Source: Asparagopsis taxiformis
Taxonomy: Eukaryota > Rhodophyta > Florideophyceae > Bonnemaisoniales > Bonnemaisoniaceae
NCBI GenBank assembly: GCA_030407315.1
Contig: JALQPE010002013.1
Location: forward strand, 35,243 to 99,242
Reading direction: 5' to 3'
DNA length: 64,000 nucleotides
Part shown: piece by piece, positions 1 to 11,700 of the stretch
Layout: every line of letters begins with the position of its first letter
Position numbering within the stretch: position 1 is the stretch's first letter
Made by a program: the position numbers and the translations under genes
Notes under the pieces: generated by a model
What the model was told of the DNA's origin: nothing
Seen by the model: the letters and a program-made list of their open reading frames with translations, nothing else
The model's database searches: none

Positions 1-441
1 GCGGCGATGACGCGATGTGGGGATGCTAAGGGATTTATTTGTCGCGAGGTGGGAAGATGTAGCGGACTGTAAAATGAGTTGTATTGGGAGCTCATGGGAA
101 AGAGTTAATTTTTCAACATAGATACTGCTGACTTGCAGCTGTCAGTGAGGTTCGGACTTTGATTCGAGGACGACTAAGAGAGTCATCACTGCGTGATATA
201 AAACACAGACACCAGCGTGGGGCCCGAAGTACTGCAGTATGGATGCAAGTTGGGGACTTGCGGGCTGCGTGACACTCTGCCATGTGGTTCATAACTGTAT
301 TTCAAGAGGTTGATCAGCTCAAGTTTCGCACACGGCGCGGTATGGGGGCCAGGACACGATGACGCAGCTGAACTGTTATGACAGGCGCGTATAATTTTGA
401 AAATACAAAAAATGCAAGAACGAGAGCAAAATTCCTGATCA
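1..441. other. no gene recognised
   Basis: I see no supported gene in this stretch. It ends at the target-site duplication of the miniature LTR element that follows. Confidence 0.5.
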
Positions 442-446
442 GATTG

Positions 447-529
447 TGTTAGACTATAAAGAATGTTGTGCCTGCGCGGAGCGGAGCCGATTGGCCAGGG
501 AGGAGATGAGGGATATGAATATCCCAACA
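447..529 (-). repeat. 3' LTR of TRIM family 1 (83 bp)
   Basis: This matches the outer parts of the 5' LTR at 760-887 but lacks its internal 45-bp block. The flank at 442-446 is GATTG. Confidence 0.88.
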
Positions 530-711
530 CGCCCCCGCTCCCTGGGCAAGCGGTGAAGCGGTAGGAGGCGTAGTAGCCTGAGGCGTTGGAGCCTGTCTTG
601 AATAGATAAGAGTCTTGTTGTTGACTTGTCGTAGCGGGATTTGTCGTCGCTGTGATGTGATTGGCGGTAGTTGCGTCGCCGTGTTGAATAAATTATGATG
701 CAGCGGTGCTT

Positions 712-769
712 GTGAGAATCGAACTCACGCAGTCCGGTTAGCGATAACGGCCCATAACCTGTTAGACTA
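712..769 (-). promoter_or_regulatory. tRNA-like A box and B box across the LTR/internal junction
   Basis: On the minus strand TAGTCTAACAGG (758-769) fits the A-box consensus TRGYNNANNNGG, and GTTCGATTC (716-724) fits the B-box consensus GWTCRANNC, with 33 nt between them. The B box sits in a perfect 5-bp T-arm-like hairpin (712-728). An anticodon-arm-like hairpin and a 5-nt variable region fit in between. The 5' acceptor strand is missing, so this is not a functional tRNA gene. It may be an internal Pol III promoter or a tRNA-derived module. Confidence 0.55.
749..759 (-). other. primer-binding site, initiator-tRNA anticodon type
   Basis: On the minus strand GGTTATGGGCC follows the LTR end ...AACA directly. 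It complements the anticodon region of initiator tRNA-Met, the internal primer known for Drosophila copia. The same site occurs at 12559 and 17226. Confidence 0.75.
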
Positions 770-887
770 TAAAGAATGTTGTGCCTGCGCAGACACTAGA
801 GTTGGCATGTCGCCTGGTTATATGGATATCCCAACGGAGCGGAGCCGATTGGCCAGGGAGGAGATGAGGGATATGAATATCCCAACA
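760..887 (-). repeat. 5' LTR of TRIM family 1 (128 bp)
   Basis: The direct repeat partner of 447-529. It contains two copies of the terminal motif ATATCCCAAC (around 826-835 and 877-886, plus strand), as if a short and a long LTR end had been joined. The flank at 888-892 is GATTG. Confidence 0.88.
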
Positions 888-892
888 GATTG

Positions 893-1960
893 CTCAGGAC
901 ACACCGAGATACACGAATTGGCCTATGAAGTATCAACAAGTCAGGGCAGCAACATATAATGCCTAGCATCGTCACTCGAGACAAATCAGTCTCCTTGCAA
1001 CTGATGCAAGGCATGTCGACCCATGACTGTTCAACACTCAAGTCCCCAAGTACCAGGAAGAATAACTTCTTGGAGGCGATTTCATGATCATCAAAACTCC
1101 TATTGCTGCAAACTGCTGAGACCAGAGTCCTAGATTTGAGCAAACTTCTCTCTTGTCTCTTCCATCCTATCTCCGGCATTAGGCACACCCGAAATGCGAA
1201 TCCTGAGATAGGTCGGCAAAGCTCTCTTCGATCCAAAGCTCCAACCTGCCCCTGGTCCATAATCGCCACAGTGTTCTCTCTATGCATCGCACTGTAATGG
1301 TGAATAACTCCCCCAGCGTTTATCTTGTCAATGTTTTATTGCATCTCGATACGCCATTCTAGTTGGCATCTTAGAAACGATTGATTGATCATCACTTTTG
1401 CAAATGATAGTTCACATCGTAAATCCGATCGTCACGCAAACGCTAGCGTTGGCGCACACATTATTGATTTCAAGCCAGCCATTGTTCCTCCTCTATGCAG
1501 TATTTTCGAATAGATGGTTCACACATTGAAAAACAGATAGAGATGACAAAGCTACTTTCAGACAGCCAATTTTGTCTGCTTACACAAAAAACCATCAAAG
1601 AGTTGTTATATGTGCAGAGTGTAAGCTAGGCTCCCGACGATTACGTGGATGATTTGAGTCTCCTAGAGGGAATATACTGGAAAGTGATTCATATTATCTA
1701 TTCTGCGATTATGAGATGGAAAAGCTTGGTTGAAGTGGAAAGTTATTCCAGTACAAACGTTCGATTGTTGTATGAATCTGTGTATAAATTACGTGAAACT
1801 CGCCGCCGGACTACCACAAATGCTCTGTATTCCTGTTCATGTACGAGAAATCATCTCTTCTCTTTGGATCTGGTCACAAAGAACAGCGATTAGTTCTACA
1901 ATCAAGTGATAGTTCCGGCGACTCATTTGGTTCTAGCTTCACTGTCGGTATTTTGTACCA
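893..1960. other. intergenic, no gene recognised
   Basis: About 1.07 kb between the TRIM and the peptidase-like gene. Short open frames are present but none has recognisable similarity or coding features. Confidence 0.5.
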
Positions 1961-2944
1961 ATGAATAGAAAGAAAGGTGAGATGAATGTGGAATGGGTGA
2001 TTTGTGGCGACGGAAGCGTTGACAAGAGTGGACTTACGCTGGAGAATGGGAAGATGTATGGAAATGAATGCAAGACGGGTGGCTATGAATCTTATTATCA
2101 AATCGATTTTCAGTCTCTAAACGTGTGGAATGTGACATTGGAAGTTCCAGTGATGGAAACGATGATATACGAAATTGGGACAGGTGTTTCAAATGAAGGT
2201 GAAGCAAAAGCATCTCTCAGTGAAAGTATATCTCCATGTTCAATTTACAGTAATCTAGACGGCAATATTATTGCTCGAAGAAAGACCGGAAAGTACCTTG
2301 TACTGAGTCCGAAGAATGGAAATGTTGGGAGACAATTGGAAGCATGGTGTTTTGAGAATAGAGGAGTGCCCGTTTTCATTGGTGGGCCTGGTGCGAGATG
2401 TCCAATTTACAACATAAAGAGGTATCAGGTGGACGATCAAGGGCACATTTTGATGAGCCAAAAGTCTGGTTTCTGTGCAATTGCGTCCATGGTGAATGCG
2501 ATTGACTGTCTAGTAGGCCTGTTGCGGGCTGAAGAAGCAATGTCGCTTTGGAGAAACACTACACCAAAGGTGAGGAGTCTGAAGGATTTAAACAACCTCA
2601 TTCAAGATCTGAAGTTCAATTTATGCGTTAGAAAAGTTTCCAAAGATGAAAAGGAAGCTTTGGAATTGGACAGATTCAAATGGTTGGCAGAAAGGAAAAA
2701 AGGAGTATGGATTGTGAGAGTAGAGAAGAAGAAAATTGCTGACCATTGCTTCGTTATTGATGGTTATCGAGGTTTGGTAGTTGACAGCTATTCGAGTCTC
2801 CCGCTAAAGCTTTCAAAGGCAGTTCTGAAACGGATGGGAGGCTCGAAAGTGCGTGAACTTGAAGTTACAGATATCAGACAGCTTTGCCATGAGAGAAGGA
2901 AGAAACGCAAGGTATCTGAGACAGAAGTCATCAGTTTAGTCTAA
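1961..2944 (+). CDS. cysteine-peptidase-like protein
   Basis: A 327-residue single-exon protein from the ATG at 1961. The C-terminal half has the layout of a papain-fold-like cysteine peptidase: GFCAIAS with Cys172, DHCFVIDG with His262, and VVDS with Asp275, a plausible Cys-His-Asp set. The N-terminal half (about 1-150) is not recognised and there is no signal peptide. A basic segment (HERRKKRKVSE) lies near the C-terminus and could be a nuclear localisation signal. The gene lies directly downstream of, and tail to tail with, a tnp2-type transposase. Many CACTA-like elements carry an accessory cysteine peptidase, so it may be transposon cargo. It could equally be a host gene. The family assignment is inference from motif order. 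Confidence 0.6.
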   Translation: MNRKKGEMNVEWVICGDGSVDKSGLTLENGKMYGNECKTGGYESYYQIDFQSLNVWNVTLEVPVMETMIYEIGTGVSNEGEAKASLSESISPCSIYSNLDGNIIARRKTGKYLVLSPKNGNVGRQLEAWCFENRGVPVFIGGPGARCPIYNIKRYQVDDQGHILMSQKSGFCAIASMVNAIDCLVGLLRAEEAMSLWRNTTPKVRSLKDLNNLIQDLKFNLCVRKVSKDEKEALELDRFKWLAERKKGVWIVRVEKKKIADHCFVIDGYRGLVVDSYSSLPLKLSKAVLKRMGGSKVRELEVTDIRQLCHERRKKRKVSETEVISLV

Positions 2945-3281
2945 TTACCGATAGTGAAACTTCGTTTTGTCCATTGATCTGATTACTGGAGCAATAGCAG
3001 TTTTGACTTGAGCATGTTGGCAATAAAACTTAATCTGATTGCTACAGTGATACAATATGATATAATTCTATCTCTTCAGACCTACATAGATCTGATCAGA
3101 TTATGGCTCGAGCCATAATGATTTACTGGAATATGAAGAAGTCTGCTCAGCAGTTGATATTCTTGACGAATCCCGCCTTAGTGGTTCTCCCTTCCAAAAT
3201 TTCAATTATACTTTCAAGCCACTTTCGCAGCCGCTGCACAATTCAAATTAAACAACTTCAAAATATGCCGCCTAAAATTGA
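2945..3281. other. convergent intergenic spacer
   Basis: An AT-rich spacer between two convergent genes. I see no other feature. Confidence 0.5.
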
Positions 3282-6224
3282 CTATGATAGCCCACGTACC
3301 GTCACAAGATTGTCTCGCCGATACAGTTTCAGATTTTCATACAAAGGGTCAATGTAGTACCTTCTATCATTGATATCCATGAAAGCAACCATGCGGTTCA
3401 TACAACTGATGTGTTCAACCGATTTGTGGCGACCTTTTGGGCGGAGAGAATTTCGGGCTGAACGACTTCTCTCAGAAAAATAAAGTTCTGTCCGGTTATC
3501 AGAACTAAGGGAAGTTTCCCAGTGAATCTTTGCGAGCGTAGTATACCCTTCCTTTCGCTGTGAAGTGAAGAAGTCTACATATGAGAATTTTACCTCCCAT
3601 AATTCATCAACATATCCGTAGTATACGTCGACCGTATTTCTTTCTCGATCCATGGAACTATTCGTATCTCCTGTTATGAAATTGCAAGCGACACAAAATT
3701 TCTGTCTCGCCGACTCCCCTTGTTTCCTCAGGCGTCTTTTGTACTGATCTATAGTTTCCAGCTCGAGCGGAGAGTCTGAGTCTCCATAGATAATTTTGAT
3801 CCTTTCATGTCTGGAAATTTGTAATATTGAAACATCATCTGAACCAGGTGGCAACATTATTAAAACTTGTGCCATTGCTGCTTGAGCTCTATTTCCTCCC
3901 GAGATGGGATTTCCCTTTGAAAGTAACTCGTATCTCTTCCTCGTAATGTGTTTCATTCTCATCAAATGTTTGGTGCTCCAGCCTCATATTCCCGAGCCCT
4001 TCCCTAGCTTTGGCTGATCCTTTCTCTATTCCTCCTTGAAGTACCCGTAAAGAAAAAAGAAGATGTGTTTTGTGAAACAAGTTGGCCTCTGGTCTTCTCC
4101 TAGAACCAACTAGATCACTCAACTCTCCTACAATTCGTTCCATGAGAAACTGGGATACACTGATCAACGGACCACAGTCTCGGAGCATGTCTGGCAGCTG
4201 CAAAATCGCATGGGTTGTAGGAGTGAAACAGAAGCCGTATGCATCATCGATAAAAAAATATCTGAGAATAGAACATGAATTGATACAATCATCCTTCTCA
4301 AATCATCAACGTCGGATACGTTCGGTGTGGGATTTAGTATAATATGAAGTGCTTTCGATATCACGTGCCATAGCTCCAGAATCCTTGCATCAACAGACGG
4401 TCCACTGAACAATATAGGTGCGTAGTATAACCCAAACATCTTATAGTCTTCAGCCTTGTACTTATTGATAGAATCAAGAGAAAGGGGCTTCCTTCCCCAG
4501 CATGATGGAACATATCTTGCGTTCTTTCTAAGAGCCTCATCGATATCAGAGGCAACTTGAACGTCAATAATATATCCAGCTTTAAGCCTTACAGATCTTT
4601 TGTCCAATCCGAGGCAAAGTATTAAAATATGTTTGACTAATCCGAGCAAGCACAAATGCATGGGATCATAAGGGAATGACTTGACAAAGTCAAGGTTGAG
4701 CTTGGATATTATCGGGTTTCGTTTGATACCAGTTGACGCAGTAATGGTCTGAGAGGAAGGGCAGAACTGAATACCTTCTTTGCTGGATAGCTCGATATAT
4801 TCCCATGTATCTTTCGTTTCAAGACTTGTCCGAGGTCTTGGACATTCATTTTTCATCCACTGATTGCAATAGAACTCAGAGGCACAACGCAGAATAGAAT
4901 TCCTGAGATCCAAAGTTCCTTCTGGAATTGCTCTCAGACTCCTTGACACAGAGTCATATCGGGCTTCTTTCTTACAATGACGACAGAAAAACTTGGCGTT
5001 GTGACCTGAGAATCCAATTATCTTACTCGCGGCTGGGAAATCTGCTGTAATGAATATAACATGTGCTTTCAGTTTCCTCTCCTTCTTATCGTAGCACTCA
5101 GTCATAACACCTTCCTGTAATCGACGTAAGTCCTCGACAATGGGGTGTAGAAATGAATCGAAATATGCAGAACTATGCGAACCAGGAATAAAGGCACAAA
5201 CAAGAGAGTTACAAGCCTGGAATCTGTGTTTCACATCGAAATTGAGAACAGAGAAAGCTACCGGCCATGTTTGATGTGCAGTTCCCCGCCCTTGAAAAAG
5301 CTCAAATCCGTCAGATGAAAACGAGAGAAATATATTGATTTCGTTTCCGTCATCCCATTCCCGAGCTCTATGACCATGAAGTCTTCGGAAGAGAGCTCCG
5401 TCATAATAATCAGTGAAAAGTTCACCCTGAGGGAGTGATGCAGCTTGCTTAGCTCTCTTACAGCCTTCTATTATTTCTAAGAATGATGTCTCAGAGGCGC
5501 AAAGAACTTTCAGCTGATCTGATAAAAGCGAGTACCAGTACCGCCTGGCTAAGTCAACTTTCTTTCCACAAGAGGGTAGAGGACAACGTTTTACATTTGA
5601 AAGGGTACCAGTAGCGGCCATGTGGCCCTCTCGACACATAGAAACGAATCTACGCGGTACATTACCACGCCTTCTCAGTTTCGACACCAATGACTTGTAC
5701 GACATTCGAGCATCGACAAACTTTGTTTGGAGAAGGGCAGAAATTTTAGATTGGGACATTTTCGATCGCTCAGTTATTCTCAGAATTTCAGATAGCTCCA
5801 TTAGCTCCTGAGTTTCAGAATCTTGGGAGGAAGCTGTAAAAATACTAGAAGAGTCCGAGCTCAGCAAAGATTCTCTGTCAGAGAAGACCTCACATGGAAG
5901 ACCAGCCAGCTCAAGTACATCCTCAGAAACTACAGGAAGAAGCTGTGATTCGCCAGATTGCCATCGTCTTACAAATACGTTCCGCTCCTCCGAAGTATCA
6001 GAAGACGTTGTTTGAGAGTTGCTCTCATTGCTCTCCGTTGAACTGCTCGGGGAGTCCTCCTCTTCATCAGGGCACCGTAAAAGTTCTTGCCGAAGCCAAG
6101 AAGCTCTCCGACCATGCGTTCTTTCTTGATTCAACTGTTCTGAAACATCACCTGCCTGGTCGAGTTCCATTGATGAGGTAATGATACCCTTTTGGCTGCC
6201 CATCGTGCTAGAAGAGCTTTCCAT
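3282..6224 (-). pseudogene. tnp2-type (CACTA/Plavaka-like) transposase, frameshifted
   Basis: The first segment (6224 to 4164, ATG at 6224) encodes 686 residues. They run through an acidic Ser-rich N-terminus, a Cys pair region (about 210-225), the first catalytic Asp in SSDGFELF (about 308), the second in ITADFPAASK (about 395), and a CRHC zinc-binding motif. The family's conserved block containing the third acidic residue, CGPLISVSQFLMERI, lies in a different frame (4203-3889), and a C-terminal part lies in a third (3965-3282). The first break fits a one-base change in a 7-base homopolymer at 4252-4258. The cause of the second, in the 3889-3965 overlap, is unclear; small introns cannot be excluded. 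Family membership rests on the DGF...DFPA...MER order. Confidence 0.75.
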
Positions 6225-6755
6225 TCTGTTATCTTACTTCGCTTATGAGAATTGGAAATAATGATACCAATTTGTTGCTTCTCTTGAGCTTTTCGATGGG
6301 TACACAAACTTCCCGGATAAGTAGTGGATCATTTCTGTTTCCTGAGCGTTGAATCTATTCTACTAAGATAGTTCAAGGCGTTTTTGTATTGGGGTACTCT
6401 CCAGAATTACGATGAAACGAGCAAGTTTATCGTTCTGATTGAAAATGGTCAATCAGAAGTATCAGGATCCAGCGTAGAAAAGAGAAAATGGAATCCCTGT
6501 TTCCCTAGAGGAAAGAGCGTATTCATGAAATAGAAAACCTACATCAATTGATAGGCTTCACGTAAATTTGCGGCTCAGGAAGATATCCTGGAACACGAAT
6601 AGAACGGGCCCTCACATGAAGTCCTTTTTCCGCTTCCAAGTTGTGGAGGCTTGAAAAGCTACCGTAGGAATTCCTATTAATAAGATCCTTTGGATAGACC
6701 ATTTTCCCGTGTAATTGAATCATCTCCTTTCCCAGCTGCCTCCCATTGCCTCCCG
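6225..6755. other. divergent intergenic region
   Basis: About 530 bp between the start of the transposase gene (minus) and the start of the 6756 gene (plus). It may hold a shared bidirectional promoter. No clear TATA box was found. Confidence 0.4.
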
Positions 6756-7685
6756 ATGCCATACTATCTTTCACAGCCAAGCGAGGAAATTCAGGATCTT
6801 GAAGATTGTACAAGGAATGGAGATAGCAATTCAGATGTTTGTGGAGACTTTCCAGGAATAGAGCTTCAATCTCGATGTATACCACTGCCGCCTACCAGTG
6901 TATCCAGATTTCCAGGCCGGGGTGGTACACCAGGATCTGGTAGTCAAAGAACAACAAGAGAAGTTTACAACAGGATGTACGCGCAGTTTGTCGGTGGTGA
7001 ATACGACGAGAATCACCCAATATCGAGAGAAATGGTAACTGAATGTGCGGAGATATGTCGAAGCTTCTTATACCTTGAGAAAGGCATCGAATTAGGGATG
7101 TATACTTGGAAAGGGTTGCGTGCATCTCATAGTCAAGCAATATTCGAGTTGAGAAGAATATTGGAGAGAACATTCAAGGAATTTACCCTTGCGAAAGGAT
7201 ATTGGGCAGCAAATCACTTCATAAAAGCAATTCTACGTCGTGACAAGGGACGATTACGAGTTGCAGCCGTTGACCAGTCTACTTCAAACGATCAAAGACC
7301 TCATCGTAATGCAACAAATATAGAAATGAACAATAGGAATGATGGACAAGAGATACAAGCTGCTGCTAGGAATCCGGTGAGACAAAATAACACTGTGGAA
7401 CCGCCCAATTCCAACCTAAGGACAGCAATTACTCAAGAAGGGCGCACGTCGAATAACAATTCATCATCCCCCACAGGAAGACGCTCTACAGTCTTTATAC
7501 AAGTACCGCGAAGATCCTCTAGACGTCTTGGGCAAAGGAACTCAGCCATACGAAACAACACATCTGATCTTGTGAACGGTACACCAATCAGTAGAGGGAG
7601 AACGCGTACAGTGAATGGAGGGGCAGGCCGTCATGGTGTACTACGTCAAAACAGGCAGCTTAGAAATATTCGGAGAAGACCTTGA
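6756..7685 (+). CDS. unknown protein, possible transposon partner
   Basis: The first in-frame ATG is at 6756, giving 309 residues. Residues about 70-170 form a helix-rich segment with aromatic and charged residues (for example REVYNRMYAQFVGG). The C-terminal 130 residues are rich in Arg, Asn, Gln and Ser and look disordered and possibly nucleic-acid binding. There is no signal peptide, membrane segment or recognisable domain. It is transcribed divergently from the tnp2-type transposase, the arrangement expected for an accessory DNA-binding protein of a CACTA-like element. That link is inference from position only. I do not recognise the family. Confidence 0.45.
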   Translation: MPYYLSQPSEEIQDLEDCTRNGDSNSDVCGDFPGIELQSRCIPLPPTSVSRFPGRGGTPGSGSQRTTREVYNRMYAQFVGGEYDENHPISREMVTECAEICRSFLYLEKGIELGMYTWKGLRASHSQAIFELRRILERTFKEFTLAKGYWAANHFIKAILRRDKGRLRVAAVDQSTSNDQRPHRNATNIEMNNRNDGQEIQAAARNPVRQNNTVEPPNSNLRTAITQEGRTSNNNSSSPTGRRSTVFIQVPRRSSRRLGQRNSAIRNNTSDLVNGTPISRGRTRTVNGGAGRHGVLRQNRQLRNIRRRP

Positions 7686-8734
7686 TGAATAGTTCGACGT
7701 GGGTACAATGTGATCGGAGACAGAATAAAATCTCGACAGGCCTGTAGTGAGAAAGAGAAGAAACAGAGTAGTATGTATGTAATTCAAAGATCCACTGATT
7801 TTGACAGTTGAAACGTTAGTTTGTTTGCTCTTTCACTTCTCGCAATTTTTCCTTCGGTACCGCAGAACATACGCATGTATAAGCTCAGAACAGAGTCGTA
7901 CGAAAATCCATCGACCCGTCAAATGCCCTCTCCCGTCGTAGCACTAAAAACTGCAAGCTACTGCTTTTCAAATCACTCTATGTCCGGAAATAGTCAAGCC
8001 TGCGCGAGAAGCTGATGAGCTTCTCGCGATACGTGGTCCTGTTGGTCTCCAGTTGGATCCGAACTTTGGTGAAATATAGTTCGGTTTGCAGCTGCAAAAT
8101 ATAGTTATTTTGAAAATAGAGTTTTTCTTAATATGATTTCGCAATGCAACTAGTTTCAATAACTGGACCAATAGCATTTGATTTACAAGGGATCGAATTT
8201 ATGAACTGGGACAAAACAGCATTGCTGTAAAGAGAGATTAATTGTTCCCGAACATAGACACCATACATGTACGAGGAAAACTTAGGATGCACCAATGTCG
8301 AAATTGTGTGAAAGGTTTCGGATTTTATACAGAAAGTAGAATGAAGTATTGTTCTCCAAAATGCCCGTAAATTATCAGCAGTTAGTATTCCAAGTGCCAG
8401 AAACCGCACTAATCATCATGTTATCTAAATTGTAGCGAACAAAAATAGAGGTCACTATCGTATCTGTAGATCTCTGGTTCATCAACAGTATATCATGCGT
8501 ATAGGACTTGAATAGGGAATTTTAAGCGGTATGGAATATCACTCCAATTCAGGCATCGTTAATCTATCGTATATCTTCCGCCCATATTCTCCTTTTCGAG
8601 GTATCCCAGGGCATTCTTTGGCTCATCATTATGGGAAAGGGGAAACAACACGAGAATTGAGTTGACATCTCCCGTTCATCGGGAGAACGTCGTAGGTTCA
8701 TATTTACAGAATTTAAGTCTATCACGAAGCCATC
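7686..8734. other. intergenic; no LTR found for the following copia element
   Basis: I searched by eye for an LTR, primer-binding site or gag frame belonging to the copia-like pol that follows and found none. The element is probably 5'-truncated or has decayed ends. Confidence 0.4.
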
Positions 8735-11700
8735 TTGTGTTCATCATTTCATCTCACTGGGTCTGATGTACCGGATTCATCTGCTCCAGATATCAATTTC
8801 ATTGGTCCGCTCCTAGACGATGGAGCGCCGTACAGTGGTATTGGTCACGATGAATTCATGAAGATACAACCTCTTATTCTCCCTGAGTGGGATGGCACGA
8901 TCGATCCGTTACCTGATTCTATTCGTAGCCGCCCATATTGGCAATATGGTTCTGGTCTCCACTCTAGCGATACACGAAAGATCATTGGTTCTATAATGCT
9001 ATCTGCTACCTCCTCTAATGGTAGGCCTATACAAATCAAACATCTAATCATAGATGGATCGTCACAATGGATCATTGGCCGGAATGTTACAAGCCGTTGC
9101 AATATACAACACATGGGTGATAACAGGCTACAGATACCTGTCACAAAGTCTGATGAGTTTGACTACATACCCCTCGTTGATCATGATCTACACTGCTTTA
9201 TTCCTTATGATATATTCTTGAAAAAGAGCCATCGATCAAACCCCATCACGAACAGTACATTGTTCTGTGCTACTGCTCAGTTCCCCAGAAATCATAGATC
9301 ATCACACATTTCGGATTGGCCGCAGAGGAAAGCTATCATTGACAAAGTACACACCCACGTCTGTGGACACTCAAACTACACAGATATCAAGATGCTACTT
9401 GAACGCAATCAACTATGGAATAATGATGTACACAAGTACTTATCAAGATTGCTGGAAACATGTCCAAGCTGTACAAAGACTGCTACACCGAAAGCAGCTC
9501 GCAAGGTTTCTCTAAGCTCAATGTCACGTGAGTTTAATAATGTGGTGTGCATCGATCATATGTTTCTAGATGAGCATATTGTACTCCATGTAATGGACTC
9601 TATGTCTAGATACTCGACTGGTACTGTAGTACCAGATACCTCTATGGACAATGCTATTATTTCATTCGATTCCAGCTGGGTGACTAGCTTCTGGACCCCT
9701 TCCAAGGTTGTATTCGACCCGGCGTTTAAAAATGAAAAGTTTCAATCCTATCTTCGGTCAAATGGAATAGATATTGGTCCGCTACCGCCGAGGCGCCACA
9801 ACAAGAATGTGTTAGAATCCAAGCATCGTATAATACGTGACATCTATCTCCGCCTGAAGAATGATAATCCTGCTGCCCCTCCTCCACTCATTATACACCA
9901 GGCGCTGAGAATCTCAAATGACCTTTATGGAAATCAGCTGACATCAGCACATGAGTTAGCAAAAGGCTATACACGTCCAGTTGTTCCCGGATGTGCGCCG
10001 ATCGCGATATCTAAAGAAATTTTAGATGCTCAGCATCTGATACATGCTAAACGCAAACTATCACTCATCTTACGTTCTAAGTCAACTACGGATGAACCTC
10101 TAGCTGTTGGGGATTTGGTTGAAGTTTACATCAAGGCTTCTAATGCAAAACGCGGAGTGTGGTCAGCACCCAAACCTATCTTAGGTTATGATCATTCTAA
10201 TCGCACCATTAGGGTTCCAGGAAAGAACGGTCGTACAATTAATGCGTCAATTGAAGATGTTAGACCTGCGATTCAGGATAATATACTGGCGTGTGCTGTA
10301 CAAGAATCCCTTGATACTCTGGACAGATCTCTAGAAGACTCAATTGACATTGCCTTCCCCAGCCACAAAAGTGTCAGCATACCTATCGCTAAAGACGGTA
10401 TCGACGCTAACTTCAAATTGGATACAGGCAGTACCTCAAAGAGTGCCTCAATGTCCTCCTGTAATCCAATTGGACTATCCAAAAATGATATATCAGGAGC
10501 CGATGTTACCCCCGATGATACTAATAAGCTGCAAACTGACTATATTGCACCTAGTACTGGAGACTCTATAGAAGTTTATTGGCCCCTTGATGATAAGTAC
10601 TATCCAGGTACTGTAGAAGAACATTTCGCTATTGATGATACATTTAAGATCAAGTATGATGATGGACAAGATGAGACTCTCCATTTACAGGACGAGAAAT
10701 GGAGATACATGAAGGACTCCGATACAGCAATTCACACAAATGAGGTTCAATTGTCTCCGGGACAAGACCTATCAAGCACTGAGAAAGAAGCTACAGCTCT
10801 ATACTACGATCAATTCCAGTCTAAAGAATTTCTCATTGGCCATGCTCAAGGACTTCCATCATTCGTTACCCAAAATGCTTACGCAAAAGAAGAGAATTCA
10901 TTCAAGAAAACTGTTGAGGAAGTGCACGTCTCGAAGCTTCCTAAAAATGCAAATGTTATTTCTAGTCACGTTCTATACAAAGTCAAGAAAACAGATGATG
11001 GTTCACTCATGGTGAAAGCTCGCATTGCACCACATGGAAACAAAGACAGTGACAAAGATACATTGAAGAAAGATTCTTCCACTTGTCCTCCGGTCGGAAC
11101 AAGGATGTTACTGTCTATGTGCAGTATTTTTAAATGGTCTCTCGTTAAGATTGATGTGAAATCAGCTTTCTTACAAACTGGACATGCCAATAGAGATGTT
11201 TATGTTGTGCCTCCGCGTGAATGCTCTAAGCGATCATTTTATTGGTTGCTGCTGACTGCTTCATATGGATTGGTTAATGCAAATGCCAAGTGGCAGGAGC
11301 ACAGTGATACCTTCTTCAATGAACTCGGTTTCTATCAGTTACCATATATACCGCAACTGTTTTATCTATCACAGAACAACTCATTACTTTTATTGGCCGT
11401 GAAGGTTGTGGATGACATTCTAGTTGCTGGACCTCTTGAGGATTTGCGTTTGTTCGTTGGTAAGATGTCTAAGACCTACGAGCTTGGTACTATCGTATAC
11501 GGTCCCAGACAGTTTGGATTCTATGGATTATCAATTGTACAAAATGATGACTTCACCATCTCGATCAATGGTGATGAGAAGCTCAGTATGATTCAACCAT
11601 ACCCAATTGATCGCACTCGGCGCAAGCAACAAGATCAAGCTCTGAATGCTGTTGAGCTTTCATGCTTTCGCTCTATCAATGGTTCGATTGGTTGGTTGGG

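Larger units (their letters stand above)
447..887 (-). mobile_element. complete TRIM (miniature non-coding LTR retrotransposon), family 1
   Basis: A 441-bp element on the minus strand with two direct terminal repeats. The 5' LTR is 760-887 and the 3' LTR is 447-529. LTRs start TGTTGGGATAT and end in CTAACA. It is flanked by a perfect 5-bp target-site duplication GATTG (442-446 and 888-892). A primer-binding site directly follows the 5' LTR (749-759), and a purine-rich stretch (minus strand of about 530-542) precedes the 3' LTR. There is no coding capacity. The LTRs differ by a 45-bp block present only in the 5' copy, which suggests recombination between subfamily members. A solo LTR of the same family is at 54571-54647. 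Confidence 0.9.
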
